This document shows, one piece after another, positions 26,240-34,106 of a DNA stretch of 64,000 nt. The stretch's first letter is position 1. Each line of letters starts with the position of its first letter. The position numbers and the translations under genes were made by a program. The notes under the pieces were generated by a model. It was not told where the DNA came from. It ran no database searches and worked only from the letters and a program-made list of their open reading frames with translations. Source of the DNA: Sandaracinaceae bacterium. GTDB lineage: Bacteria; Myxococcota_A; Polyangia; Polyangiales; JADJQN01. The stretch is taken from assembly GCA_016712745.1 (NCBI GenBank), contig JADJQN010000004.1:496001-560000 (forward strand), in the 5' to 3' direction.

Positions 26240-27111
26240 AGATTCTCTTCCATCCGTTCACGCAGAAACTTGTCGATGCGCGCCGCGACAATCACTGGCT
26301 GCTCGATCGGTGCCGCATGCGTCGCGCCTTTGATAACTAGATAGTCTGCGTTTGGAATTTTCTCGGCCATGAAGTCCGACAAACTCTGCGGCGTAAAACT
26401 ATCGTGCTCGCCAGCGATAATCAGCGTGGGGACTTGCACGGATTCAAGCAGGTCCTCTGCGGTGTGCTCGCCCGCCCGCTCGAGCATCGCAAGGAACAAG
26501 TCCGGGTCCATGCTCGCGAGATGCTCCATATACGCGACGAAGTCGGCCTCGGAGAGCGCGAGTGCGTCGATCTCGCCGCGCAGCTTCGCGATGCGGTACG
26601 CCATGCGAGGTGGAAGGCGGCCCCAGATGGCGCGCGCCAGCCCTTTGAAGCGTTTCACCGTTTCGATCACGGCGGGCAACCACGCTTCGAGAGCATCACC
26701 ACCGTGAAAAGTACGCGTCACGCGCCCGTAGCTTCCTGAGATCAGAATCAAAGCCCTGGCTCGATTCGCGTCCGCGCGGAGCGACTCCAAACAAACTTGC
26801 GTGCCCATCGAGTGACCGACCAGAATCGCGTCAGCCATGTTGACGGCGTCCATCACGCACGCCATGTCAGCGGCGAGCGCGGGCACGTCGATGCGTCGCG
26901 GATCGCGCGGTGAACCGCTTCGACCGTGCCCACGATAGTGCCAATGCAGCACGCGATGCGTCTCGGCGAAATGGGCGTGCAGATAGTTCCACGCCCAACC
27001 ATCGCAGCCGATGCCGTCGTTGAGCACCATGCTCGGGCCTTTGCCGCTCACGCCCCAAAAGAGACGCGTGCCGTCTACGCCCGTCGCAAAACCTTGGTGC
27101 TCATACTCCAT
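26236..27111 (-). CDS. Alpha/beta hydrolase
   Basis: The 291-aa protein has the full alpha/beta hydrolase set: oxyanion region LNDGIGCDGWAW, HYRGHGRSG, nucleophile elbow GHSMG (Ser101), acid IAGEHDSFTP (Asp237) and base GATHAAPIEQP (His265). No signal peptide is present, so it should be cytoplasmic. The cap region (about 130-215) is helical. The substrate is unknown; the fold covers esterases, lactonases and haloperoxidase-like enzymes. It is coupled to the secreted protein at 25703 and lies downstream of the RHH regulator on the same strand with a 112-nt GC-rich gap. Confidence 0.88.
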   Translation of the reverse strand: MEYEHQGFATGVDGTRLFWGVSGKGPSMVLNDGIGCDGWAWNYLHAHFAETHRVLHWHYRGHGRSGSPRDPRRIDVPALAADMACVMDAVNMADAILVGHSMGTQVCLESLRADANRARALILISGSYGRVTRTFHGGDALEAWLPAVIETVKRFKGLARAIWGRLPPRMAYRIAKLRGEIDALALSEADFVAYMEHLASMDPDLFLAMLERAGEHTAEDLLESVQVPTLIIAGEHDSFTPQSLSDFMAEKIPNADYLVIKGATHAAPIEQPVIVAARIDKFLRERMEENL

Positions 27112-27223
27112 ACGAACGAAACCAGAAAACCTAACTCACCAGCCAAACTCTACGTCGCACCCAGACCCCGCCGGGGTGGCAGGGAGGGGGCGCGGGAGGG
27201 GCGGCGGGCGGAATTTACCCAGT

Positions 27224-27442
27224 TCACTCCGAGTCGTCGTGAGCGCCTGCGACGTCTTCGCTCTCGGTTCCGTCCGGATCATTGATACCCGGAAGCTTAC
27301 GGATTTCCGGGAGCGCGATGCGCACGCAGCGCTGCACGATCCACGAAAGAGAACGGTCCTGGCGATCCTTTTCCTTGTTGAGCTCTCTCAACATAGAATC
27401 AGGAAAGTAGAGGCTTTGCTTGCGTTTATCTGTTCCCGCCAT
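27224..27442 (-). CDS. Ribbon-helix-helix-like protein, TIGR04563-type
   Basis: The ATG at 27442 begins MAGTDKRKQSLYFPDSMLREL; a GGGGGAG motif lies about 9 nt upstream, and a GTG at 27460 is an alternative. The 72-aa product has a KRKQSLYFP strand, then the two helices MLRELNKEKDRQDRSLSWIVQRCVRIA (cited in parts), the small RHH pattern recurrent in Myxococcota (TIGR04563). The C-terminus is acidic (PDGTESEDVAGAHDDSE). RHH proteins bind DNA as dimers; this one lies divergent to the protease gene at 27560, with a palindromic site between them. Confidence 0.75.
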   Translation of the reverse strand: MAGTDKRKQSLYFPDSMLRELNKEKDRQDRSLSWIVQRCVRIALPEIRKLPGINDPDGTESEDVAGAHDDSE

Positions 27443-27490
27443 GCGTGAGCTCTCCCCCACACAAGTTGGACGACCGTGTCGGTCGACGCA

Positions 27491-27516
27491 GTTGTGTGTA
27501 CAACGTGGTACTACAC
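27491..27516. promoter_or_regulatory. Candidate operator between RHH gene and ctp
   Basis: GTTGTGTGTACAAC (27491-27504) is a palindrome with 5-bp arms, and GTACTACAC at 27508-27516 is an imperfect inverted copy of GTGTGTAC at 27494-27501. It lies in the divergent region between the RHH gene (start 27442) and the protease gene (start 27560), so it could be a site for the RHH protein. This is inferred from position and symmetry only. Confidence 0.3.
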
Positions 27517-27559
27517 GGCCCCGTTACCGGCTGTCAATCGTCGGCTGTAGGAGAATCGA

Positions 27560-28906
27560 ATGTCGGACATCACGTTTCGCCGCGTAGCGCAGGCGGGCCT
27601 TTTGTGCGCGGTAGCATTTGCCGGGGGCGCGGTCTTCTCGGGCAAGGCTTCCGCAGTCCCCGAACGCGCGAGCCCCTACCGAAATTTGGGCATCTTTGCT
27701 CGGGCCCTTACGCACATCGAGACAAGCTACGTCGAGGAAGTAGACCAGGACTCGCTAATCTATGGTGCCGTGCGCGGGATGGTCGGCACGCTCGACCCAC
27801 ACTCTGCGTTTCTGGACCCGGAGGAGTATCGCGTCCTGACGAGTGACACAGAAGGGCGTTTTGGCGGGATCGGGGTCGAGATCGACGTCCGTGACGGCTG
27901 GCTGACAGTCACCTCGGTCTTCGATGGCGGTCCCGCGGCACGAGGCGGCCTACTTCCTGGAGATCAGTTTCTCGAGATTGAGGGGCGCGCTGGGCGCGAC
28001 ATGCCCATCGACGAAGCCGTGCGCCGGATGCGCGGCGAGCCAGGCACCCACGTCCATGCACGCATGCGTCGCTCAGGCGTAGCCGACGCCATCGTTGTCG
28101 ATCTCGCGCGCGAGGTGGTTCGCGTACAGGCGATTGAAGCGCGGGTGCTCCCCGACCGAACCGTCTACGTGAAGCTGCGCGCATTTCAGGAGACGACCAC
28201 CGACGAGCTTCGCGCAGCTCTCGATCGAGCGGTACAAGAGACGACGCGCCAGGGTGGCGTGCGCGGCATCCTGCTCGACATGCGCGACAACCCGGGGGGC
28301 CTCGTGTCCGAGGCGGTGCTCGTATGCGACGAGTTCCTTACGCGCGGCGTGATCGTGTCGACACACGGACGCGCGAATCGGCAGATCGATCAAGCCAGTG
28401 CGACGCCCGCGGGCACGCGCCCTGACTGGCCCATGGTTGTCCTCGTGAACGGCTACACGGCAAGCGCCGCTGAAATCGTTGCGGGCGCATTGCAGGATCA
28501 ACATCGCGCGGTCATCGTCGGCACCCGTACTTTCGGCAAGGGCAGCGTGCAAAACGTGATCGAGCTCGCGGACGGCAGCGCACTGAAGCTTACGATTGCA
28601 CGCTACTTCACGCCCAACGGCCGCACGATCCAAGCGCACGGGATTGAGCCTGACATGGTTGTCGAACAGTTCGACGCGCCGACACTACGCACGGCGCGCG
28701 ACAGACGCGACGCGCTCAGTGAAGCGTCGCTTGATCGTCATCTGGTGAACGAGACGAATCCGAGCGCCGCAGCGAACGCGACCGCCGATCGCAGTGCTGC
28801 CCGCGTCGCCGCTGGGCAACCGGGCGAGCTCTTCGGCGACGACTACCAAGCACGCATCGCTCATCAAGCACTGCGCGGCGTGATCGCATCGCGCGTCACG
28901 CAATAG
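27560..28906 (+). CDS. S41 C-terminal processing peptidase (CtpA-type)
   Basis: The 448-aa protein has an N-terminal signal or anchor (AGLLCAVAFAGGAVFSG). An N-terminal region with YVEEVDQDSLIYGAVRGM and LDPHSAFL leads into a PDZ domain at about 95-185 (GRFGGIGVEI, GLLPGDQFLEIEG). The peptidase core has NGYTASAAE (nucleophile Ser302) and FGKGSVQ (Lys327, Gln331). The Ser-Lys-Gln spacing of 25 and 29 residues matches CtpA. It acts in the periplasm on the C-termini of proteins, and members of the family trim lipoproteins and wall hydrolases. The C-terminal 80 residues are a helical extension. Confidence 0.92.
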   Translation: MSDITFRRVAQAGLLCAVAFAGGAVFSGKASAVPERASPYRNLGIFARALTHIETSYVEEVDQDSLIYGAVRGMVGTLDPHSAFLDPEEYRVLTSDTEGRFGGIGVEIDVRDGWLTVTSVFDGGPAARGGLLPGDQFLEIEGRAGRDMPIDEAVRRMRGEPGTHVHARMRRSGVADAIVVDLAREVVRVQAIEARVLPDRTVYVKLRAFQETTTDELRAALDRAVQETTRQGGVRGILLDMRDNPGGLVSEAVLVCDEFLTRGVIVSTHGRANRQIDQASATPAGTRPDWPMVVLVNGYTASAAEIVAGALQDQHRAVIVGTRTFGKGSVQNVIELADGSALKLTIARYFTPNGRTIQAHGIEPDMVVEQFDAPTLRTARDRRDALSEASLDRHLVNETNPSAAANATADRSAARVAAGQPGELFGDDYQARIAHQALRGVIASRVTQ

Positions 28907-28930
28907 CGCGCGCACGTCAGGTACCACTGC

Positions 28931-29581
28931 CTAGCGGCGCTCGATCCCGTAGAGGTATTCGGTGATGCGGGAGACTCCGGCGTCGGACATGCGCTGGCCC
29001 ACGCTCTCGTCCCGCTCCGCGACAACGCGAATGTCTGCCCATTTGCCGAACAACGATTCGATGTCTTCCGCGGTCACGGACCAAGGCGGGCCGTCAACTT
29101 TGGTTTGATCGTACGCGAAGACGACCTCGGCTATGCGACCATCCTTCGCCAGAACGCGCTCGAAGCTCTGCACGAAAGCTGCGCGCGTTGAAGGCTCGAG
29201 TGCGACCAGCGAGCCCCGATCGTAGATACCATCGACCGGGCCGCCGAGATGCTCGGGCGTCAGTAGAAATGCGTCGCCTTCAAAAATAGTAAGCGATGGA
29301 ACTTCGTGCACCGTGTAGGGGCCGCGCTTTGAGACGCGCGGAGTTTCGCCGAGCTCAGCGAAGAGTTGTTCAATCGCCAGCGTAACAATCTCGGTGCCAA
29401 ATACTTCGTGGCCACGTTCTCGTAGATAGCGCAGGTCGAGCGACTTACCGCAAAGCGGAACGTAGACGCGTCGCGCGTGCTCGAGGTACGCGATGTTGTC
29501 TTGTAGAAGTACGTTGACGTTGGGGCGATGAAAACCGATCTGCCCTTTATCCCACTGCGCTTGCCAGAACTCGCGTTGCAT
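28931..29581 (-). CDS. tpm: Thiopurine S-methyltransferase family protein
   Basis: The 216-aa protein carries the TPMT signatures: REFWQAQWDKGQIGFHRPNVN at the N-terminus, VPLCGKSLDLRYLRERGHEVFG (SAM-binding, cited in part), IYDRGSLVALEP and WSVTAEDIESLFG. The family transfers methyl from SAM to thiopurines and, in bacteria, to selenium or tellurium oxyanions. There is no signal peptide, so it is cytoplasmic. The gene lies 18 nt behind the MCE gene and could be the third gene of the mlaF-mce-tpm unit, but a functional link is not obvious. Confidence 0.9.
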   Translation of the reverse strand: MQREFWQAQWDKGQIGFHRPNVNVLLQDNIAYLEHARRVYVPLCGKSLDLRYLRERGHEVFGTEIVTLAIEQLFAELGETPRVSKRGPYTVHEVPSLTIFEGDAFLLTPEHLGGPVDGIYDRGSLVALEPSTRAAFVQSFERVLAKDGRIAEVVFAYDQTKVDGPPWSVTAEDIESLFGKWADIRVVAERDESVGQRMSDAGVSRITEYLYGIERR

Positions 29582-29599
29582 CGGTCCCTCTAAGTGACG

Positions 29600-30742
29600 T
29601 TAAGGCGCAGGAGCGGGCGCAGGTGCCGCCGCAGCCGCAGGAGCATCCGCAGGCGCATCGACGCGCGCGGCTTCCCGCGGCTCGTCGTTGCGAATCGAAT
29701 AGCGGACAAGGGCCCGCAGAATCTCGTTGCGATCCAAGTCGCCTACCAGGCGCTTGATGTCTTCGTAGATCGACGGATCCGTGAGCAAGCCGCCAAGGGT
29801 CCCGCGGCCCGCGCGAACGTCGGCGATGATTGCGCGGATATCGCCGGAAGCTGCGTTCGCGTTGCGGATTAGCTCGTTGGCGCCGTTTTCGTAGATAAGG
29901 TCATGCACGGTACCATCGCCGGTGCGAACCGCAGCAAGCATCTGTGCAGCTTCATCGCTCGCGCTCGCGAGGTTGCGAAGCAGCGCCGCTCCCGATTGGC
30001 CGTAGATGACTTCGTGAACGGTGCCGTCGCCGTGGCTGACTTCGTCGGTCACATCGCGAATGCCGCGGGCGGTGCGCGCCAGCTCATTCGTCATCGTTTG
30101 AATGTTGCCGATTGTGCGATTGAAGTTGTTCGCGAGCTCCGGATCGGTCATGACGCGACGGAACGTACCGTTGCCCTGCGCGGTCATGTCGAGGATCTGC
30201 GCCAAACTATGCGTCGACGAACGAATGTCGTTTTGGAAGCCCGACTCTGCGAGTACGCCGGTCACCGATCGCAGATTCTGAACGGTCGTGCGCGCGTCTT
30301 GTACGATGTCGGCGGCTTGGCTCATCAGCGCTGAGATATCGCCCGGCTCATTGGTGCGAAGGGTTGCGCCCGGTTGAAGTTGGGTGCCACGTCCGACTGT
30401 TACGTCGATCAAACGATCGCCGAGCAAGCCCTTGTTGCCAATCGTCGCGATGCTGTCGTTGCGTACGAGCGTGCGATACGCGTTGCCAATTTTGAGCTCG
30501 ACGTGGATGCGGCCATCGTTACGCAACTCGACGTCGCCCACCGTGCCCACGTCGACGCCCGCGATGCGCAGCGGGCTTCCGGGGCGCAAACCGCCGACGT
30601 TGGAAAAGACGGCGTGGTACGGAGTCTTCGCGCCGAACATGCCCTTGCGACTACCCAAGACGAAGATGAGCGCCGAGGCAATCGTGAGAGCCGCGACCAC
30701 GAACACACCCACTCTAACTTGCACTGCGCGCGATCGGTCCAT
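29600..30742 (-). CDS. MCE-domain lipid-transport protein (MlaD family)
   Basis: The ATG at 30742 begins MDRSRAVQVRVGVFVV; a GTG at 30754 would overlap the upstream gene. A single membrane helix spans about residues 8-30. The MCE domain (about 38-115) has the signature YHAVFSNVGGLRPGSPLRIAG and VGDVELRNDG. A long helical region follows with repeated units of the type ARTVQNLRSVTGVLAE and GTVHEVIYGQSGA, ending in a Pro/Ala tail. MCE proteins form the periplasmic lipid-binding part of ABC lipid transporters. It follows the ATPase gene directly, but a permease (mlaE-like) is not adjacent. Confidence 0.88.
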   Translation of the reverse strand: MDRSRAVQVRVGVFVVAALTIASALIFVLGSRKGMFGAKTPYHAVFSNVGGLRPGSPLRIAGVDVGTVGDVELRNDGRIHVELKIGNAYRTLVRNDSIATIGNKGLLGDRLIDVTVGRGTQLQPGATLRTNEPGDISALMSQAADIVQDARTTVQNLRSVTGVLAESGFQNDIRSSTHSLAQILDMTAQGNGTFRRVMTDPELANNFNRTIGNIQTMTNELARTARGIRDVTDEVSHGDGTVHEVIYGQSGAALLRNLASASDEAAQMLAAVRTGDGTVHDLIYENGANELIRNANAASGDIRAIIADVRAGRGTLGGLLTDPSIYEDIKRLVGDLDRNEILRALVRYSIRNDEPREAARVDAPADAPAAAAAPAPAPAP

Positions 30743-30743
30743 G

Positions 30744-31517
30744 TCAGCCTGCACTCCGTAGCAACGTCTGCGTATCTTCTTCGTGAGGGGCGTTGCCTTC
30801 GATGAAATCGCGAACCCGTGGTTCCTCTGCAGCCCGGATTTCGTCGGGAGTGCCAGTAAATATCACACTGCCCTGATGAATCATCGTGATTCGATCGCTG
30901 ATCGTGAAAGCGCTGGTCATATCGTGGGTAACAACCACCGTCGTGATGTTCAGCGTCTTCTTCAGATGCAGGATCAGCCGGTTGATTCGTGTGGTGTTGA
31001 TGGGGTCGAGACCTGTGGTCGGTTCGTCATAAAGCAAGACCTCGGGCTTTACCGCGATGGCGCGGGCCAGACCGACACGCTTCTTCATGCCGCCCGATAG
31101 ATCGGCTGGCCACATATGCTCAATGCCCGGCAGGCCCACGTATGAGAGTGATTCGGAGACGATTTGGTCAAGCTCCGCCTCGGTGGGCCTTCCGTGCTCG
31201 CGCAGGCCGTACGCGACGTTTTCGCGTACAGAGAGCGAGTCGAAGAGCGCGGCGCCCTGAAAGAGCATGCCGATGCGTCGACGAGTTTGCGCGAGCTCCT
31301 GGTCGCTCTTGGTCGTGACTTCCTCGCCGTCGTACTTGATCGAGCCGGCGTCAGACTTCAGAAGTCCGATGAGAAGCTTGAGCATCACGCTCTTGCCCTG
31401 ACCTGATCCGCCGATGATGGTCAGCGATTCGCCGCGCACCACGTCGAGGTTTAGGTCGCGATAGACGACCTTCGGACCAAAGGCTTTTTGGACGCCGCGA
31501 AATTCGATTAGAGCCAT
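30744..31517 (-). CDS. ABC transporter ATPase (MlaF/Mkl-like)
   Basis: The 257-aa protein shows Walker A GGSGQGKS, signature LSGGMKKRVGLARA, Walker B LLYDEPTTGLDP and a switch His in VTHDM. The GMKKR signature and DPINTTRINRLI segment are characteristic of MlaF/Mkl-type ATPases that pair with MCE proteins. It energises lipid transport on the cytoplasmic face. It is followed by the MCE gene with a 1-nt gap (stop 30744-30746, next ATG 30742), so they are co-translated. The upstream gene is divergent, so an MlaE permease must be elsewhere. Confidence 0.9.
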   Translation of the reverse strand: MALIEFRGVQKAFGPKVVYRDLNLDVVRGESLTIIGGSGQGKSVMLKLLIGLLKSDAGSIKYDGEEVTTKSDQELAQTRRRIGMLFQGAALFDSLSVRENVAYGLREHGRPTEAELDQIVSESLSYVGLPGIEHMWPADLSGGMKKRVGLARAIAVKPEVLLYDEPTTGLDPINTTRINRLILHLKKTLNITTVVVTHDMTSAFTISDRITMIHQGSVIFTGTPDEIRAAEEPRVRDFIEGNAPHEEDTQTLLRSAG

Positions 31518-31646
31518 CGGTAATCCAAGGAAAGGCTTGTCTTCTCGTCAGGGCGTACCACATCCTGCTTACGCGTGCGCGCGCCGAGTAGTTCCGCAGA
31601 AGATCGTGAGGTTTTTCGCCGAACCAGGCTCGCAGAGGACAATAAA

Positions 31647-32174
31647 ATGTATATGAAATCAAAGCTTTTGAGCATCGCAGCAGGTCTTGTATTGGGTTAC
31701 TTCGCCATCACGCCAAGTGCCATGGCTCAAGATGACGCGTCTTACGAGCATGGTGGGCCGAGCGGGGTGCGCTTCGACCTCCACATGGATTTCGGCTATT
31801 TCGCCAACGCGGGCGTGGGTTTCCGTGCGGACATTCCAATCGTTCGGGATGGTCTGGTCCACGGCGTTCGCGATGATCTTTCGCTCAGCCTGGGCGCCGA
31901 ATTCATGTGGTGGTACCGACATGAGTACAACGGCTTCGGCGTTATCCCGATCGCCGCGCTTCAATGGAATTTCTACTTGAGCGACCGCTGGGACGTATTC
32001 CCCGAGCTTGGCGTGGCCTTCATCTTCGGCCCGAACAACTGGAACGATCGCTATTTCCCGGGCTACGCGTTGCCCTTCGTTGGCGTGGGAGCGCGCTTCC
32101 ACTTCAGCCCGCGTAACGCATTGCTTATGCGCGTAAACTTTCCCGCCGGCTTCCAAGTGGGTATTACGTTCTGA
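31647..32174 (+). CDS. Outer-membrane-type secreted protein of unknown function
   Basis: The start is ATG 31647 or ATG 31653; an AGAGGA motif lies about 8-13 nt upstream. The 175-aa product has a signal peptide (MKSKLLSIAAGLVLGYFAIT, cleavage after AMA) and a mature part of alternating hydrophobic/aromatic strands: GVRFDLHMDFGYFANAGVGF, LSLSLGAEFMWWYRH, IAALQWNFYLSDRWDVF, FVGVGARFHFSP, MRVNFPAGFQVGITF. This is the pattern of a small outer-membrane beta barrel, ending in Phe as such barrels do. No family was recognised. It is the first of two same-strand genes, followed by a lipoprotein after 2 nt. Confidence 0.7.
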   Translation: MYMKSKLLSIAAGLVLGYFAITPSAMAQDDASYEHGGPSGVRFDLHMDFGYFANAGVGFRADIPIVRDGLVHGVRDDLSLSLGAEFMWWYRHEYNGFGVIPIAALQWNFYLSDRWDVFPELGVAFIFGPNNWNDRYFPGYALPFVGVGARFHFSPRNALLMRVNFPAGFQVGITF

Positions 32175-32176
32175 CC

Positions 32177-32668
32177 TTGTCAGAGCTTCGTCGTGCTTCA
32201 AGTCTTTGTTTGATACTCGCTCTCTCGGCGTGCGGCGAAAGAGGCCCGACGCCGGGCGAGATTGCGGACGCGGCCGCGCCACACTTGGAGGAGTTCGAAG
32301 AGTTCGACTCGTGGGCTCGTCGCGCGAGCCTGGGCGATCCTGCTTTTCGCAGCGAGCGTGCTTTTCTCGAAGCCGCCTTCTCTCCCATACGCGGCAACAA
32401 CAACGTGATCAACGCGTGGATTGCCCGCGAAGGTCTGAGCGCGCGCACCGTCTCGTTGCGCAACAACGCCGAAGCTCCACTCGCGTTGCGCTGGTTGCCG
32501 TACACCAGCGCGTCGCTTCACGATGTGAAGGTTGCGCTTGGCTCGTTCGCCGGCGCAGGCGGGCTTGTGCGTGACGCTGTTGTGGTCTCGCGCACCGCCG
32601 GCATCGACGATGGTTCGACGGTGCGCGTGATAGTCGCGTACTCACGCGAAGCGGCACAGCCTCACTGA
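32177..32668 (+). CDS. Small lipoprotein of unknown function
   Basis: The TTG at 32177 lies two nt after the preceding stop and starts a lipoprotein signal with lipobox LSAC (Cys19), so coupled translation is likely. The mature 145 residues (TPGEIADAAAPHLEEFEEFD, FLEAAFSPIRGNNNVINAWI, ALRWLPYTSASLHDVKV) show no recognised domain. It converges on the CarH-like gene with a 1-nt gap. It may work with the barrel-like protein upstream. Confidence 0.65.
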   Translation: MSELRRASSLCLILALSACGERGPTPGEIADAAAPHLEEFEEFDSWARRASLGDPAFRSERAFLEAAFSPIRGNNNVINAWIAREGLSARTVSLRNNAEAPLALRWLPYTSASLHDVKVALGSFAGAGGLVRDAVVVSRTAGIDDGSTVRVIVAYSREAAQPH

Positions 32669-32669
32669 G

Positions 32670-33590
32670 CTACAACTTGAAGCGATGGGTGAGCGCAGTT
32701 TCGAACGTTGTATAGTCGTGAAACGAGCGAACTTTCGCGCCCGCTTGCACAGCGTAGTTGCTTGGCGTGCCTAGCCAGACATCGATGCTTTTGGACAACC
32801 GCGCGAGCTCCGTTTGTTCGCGCCGTATGGTCGGGGCTTCCGGGCGCAACGACATCGCGAGCACGATCAACGTGGCGCGCGCGGCCTTGGCCGCGACGCC
32901 GAGCTCTTTCCACGGAACATCCGGCCCTAAATAGATGGGTTGCACTCCGGCTTCGGCCGCAAGAACGGAAGCGATGAGTGCGCCCAGTTCGTGGTGGTGG
33001 CCTGCGGGCGCACCCACGAGTATGCGTGGCGCGCCGCTTGGTAGAGTCGCAGTGCGCAGAAGAGTCGCGAGCAGACCCCGGATCTGCGCGCTCACGGCAT
33101 GTTCCTCCGCGACGGTGGTGTCCCCTGCGTGCCAACGCTCACCAACGGTCCGCATGAGAGGCGAGACCACGTTGAGCACGGTTTCGCGCGGCCCTAAGAG
33201 CTGGGCGGCACGCGAGAGGAGAGCTTCGGCAGCCGGCAAATCGTAACGCGCAATCGCTGCGAGGTAGCGCTCCAGAACGCTCTCGGTCGTGAGCTTTTGT
33301 TGCGACTCTTTGCGAGACATTCGCAATTTGTCGAGTGCTTGGTTGTCGAGTGAAGCGACGCGCGAGATTGCGTGCCCTTCGGCGACCGCATCGCGCAACA
33401 ACTCGAGACGCGCAATGTCCGCCTGTGAATAGCGACGCGCGTTGCCGCCGGTGCGCCCAGGCTCGATCGCCTTGTAGCGTCGCTCCCATGCCCGTACCAG
33501 ATCCGATGTTAGGCCTGTCGTGCGCGTCACAACGCGCATGGGAAACATCGGCTCGGTTGCAGCCTCAATGCGCGTCGCGTTTGCGCTCAC
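32670..33590 (-). CDS. CarH/LitR-like B12-binding MerR-family repressor
   Basis: The 306-aa protein has an N-terminal MerR-type winged helix (about 17-85: PMRVVTRTTGLTSDLVRAWE, ARRYSQADIARLELL), a helical B12-cap domain (about 100-180) and a Rossmann B12-binding domain (about 188-300). The cap has the CarH signature Trp-x9-Glu-His exactly (Trp153, Glu163, His164), with His154 after the Trp, the place of the His that forms the light-induced bis-His adduct in Thermus CarH. The lower-ligand motif reads HHHELG, keeping the His and Gly of E/DxHxxG but with His at the first position. Such proteins repress carotenoid and photolyase genes in the dark with adenosylcobalamin. It overlaps the DUF393 stop by 4 nt. 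Confidence 0.85.
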   Translation of the reverse strand: MSANATRIEAATEPMFPMRVVTRTTGLTSDLVRAWERRYKAIEPGRTGGNARRYSQADIARLELLRDAVAEGHAISRVASLDNQALDKLRMSRKESQQKLTTESVLERYLAAIARYDLPAAEALLSRAAQLLGPRETVLNVVSPLMRTVGERWHAGDTTVAEEHAVSAQIRGLLATLLRTATLPSGAPRILVGAPAGHHHELGALIASVLAAEAGVQPIYLGPDVPWKELGVAAKAARATLIVLAMSLRPEAPTIRREQTELARLSKSIDVWLGTPSNYAVQAGAKVRSFHDYTTFETALTHRFKL

Positions 33591-33994
33591 CTTGCAGATA
33601 CCTCGTTACGGGTTGGCACCGCGCACACAACGTCGTCGCATCGGCCAGTCAAGCGTAACCGATTCTTTGCGAAGCGTTCGTAGGCGAAGTCAAGGATCGC
33701 AGCGACGGGGCGATTGCGCGTCAAAGATACGAGTCCTCGAAATCCGACGATGCCGTAGAGGCGCCGAAAGACTTCCACTCCTTCGATCCAGGTGCCGTCG
33801 GGCAAGCGAGCCTGGATACGCTCCATCAACTCGCTCTGCGTCCGCCCGATCGCCTTGGGGTCAAACCAGGGCGCTGCAATGTCGGTGAAGACGATTCGGT
33901 AGTCCTGGTCGCGCTTTCGCAGAAATTCGATTTCTTTGCTGCAAAGTGGGCATGCGCCATCGAAAAAGACCTCTATGTCGTAGGAATCATCCAT
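33587..33994 (-). CDS. DUF393 thiol-disulphide oxidoreductase-like (DCC) protein
   Basis: The 135-aa protein begins with FFDGACPLCSKEIEFLRKRD, the DxxCPxC motif (Cys15, Cys18) that defines the DCC/DUF393 family, a predicted thioredoxin-like fold. Conserved aspects such as GVEVFRRLYGIVGFRG and AYERFAKNRLRLTGR follow. It has no signal peptide. It is the first gene of a two-gene unit with the CarH-like repressor, and DUF393 genes are often found in LitR/CarH light-response clusters of other bacteria (from memory). It is divergent from the fasciclin gene, with an inverted repeat at 34023-34054 in between. Confidence 0.85.
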   Translation of the reverse strand: MDDSYDIEVFFDGACPLCSKEIEFLRKRDQDYRIVFTDIAAPWFDPKAIGRTQSELMERIQARLPDGTWIEGVEVFRRLYGIVGFRGLVSLTRNRPVAAILDFAYERFAKNRLRLTGRCDDVVCAVPTRNEVSAR

Positions 33995-34022
33995 GACCCC
34001 ATCATAGGACTCGGTGATTAAT

Positions 34023-34054
34023 TGTCCAGATAAAACATTGACAAAATCTGGACA
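34023..34054. promoter_or_regulatory. Inverted repeat, candidate operator of the DUF393-carH unit
   Basis: TGTCCAGAT (34023-34031) and its perfect complement ATCTGGACA (34046-34054) are separated by 14 nt. The spacer contains TTGACA (34038-34043) on the plus strand, and TTGTCA reads on the minus strand at 34044-34039. The site lies 29 nt from the DUF393 start and 53 nt from the fasciclin start, where a repressor would block either promoter. Autoregulation by the CarH-like protein is an inference. Confidence 0.6.
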
Positions 34055-34106
34055 GGACCCAAAGTCACGGTGCTCCCTTTTTCTAATCCGGAGCTGGAGG
34101 ACCTAA

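Noticed and set aside
27112..27223. Terminator-like GC-rich region between the RHH and hydrolase genes
   Set aside because: Short stems such as CCCCGCCGGGG are present but no T-run follows on the relevant strand.
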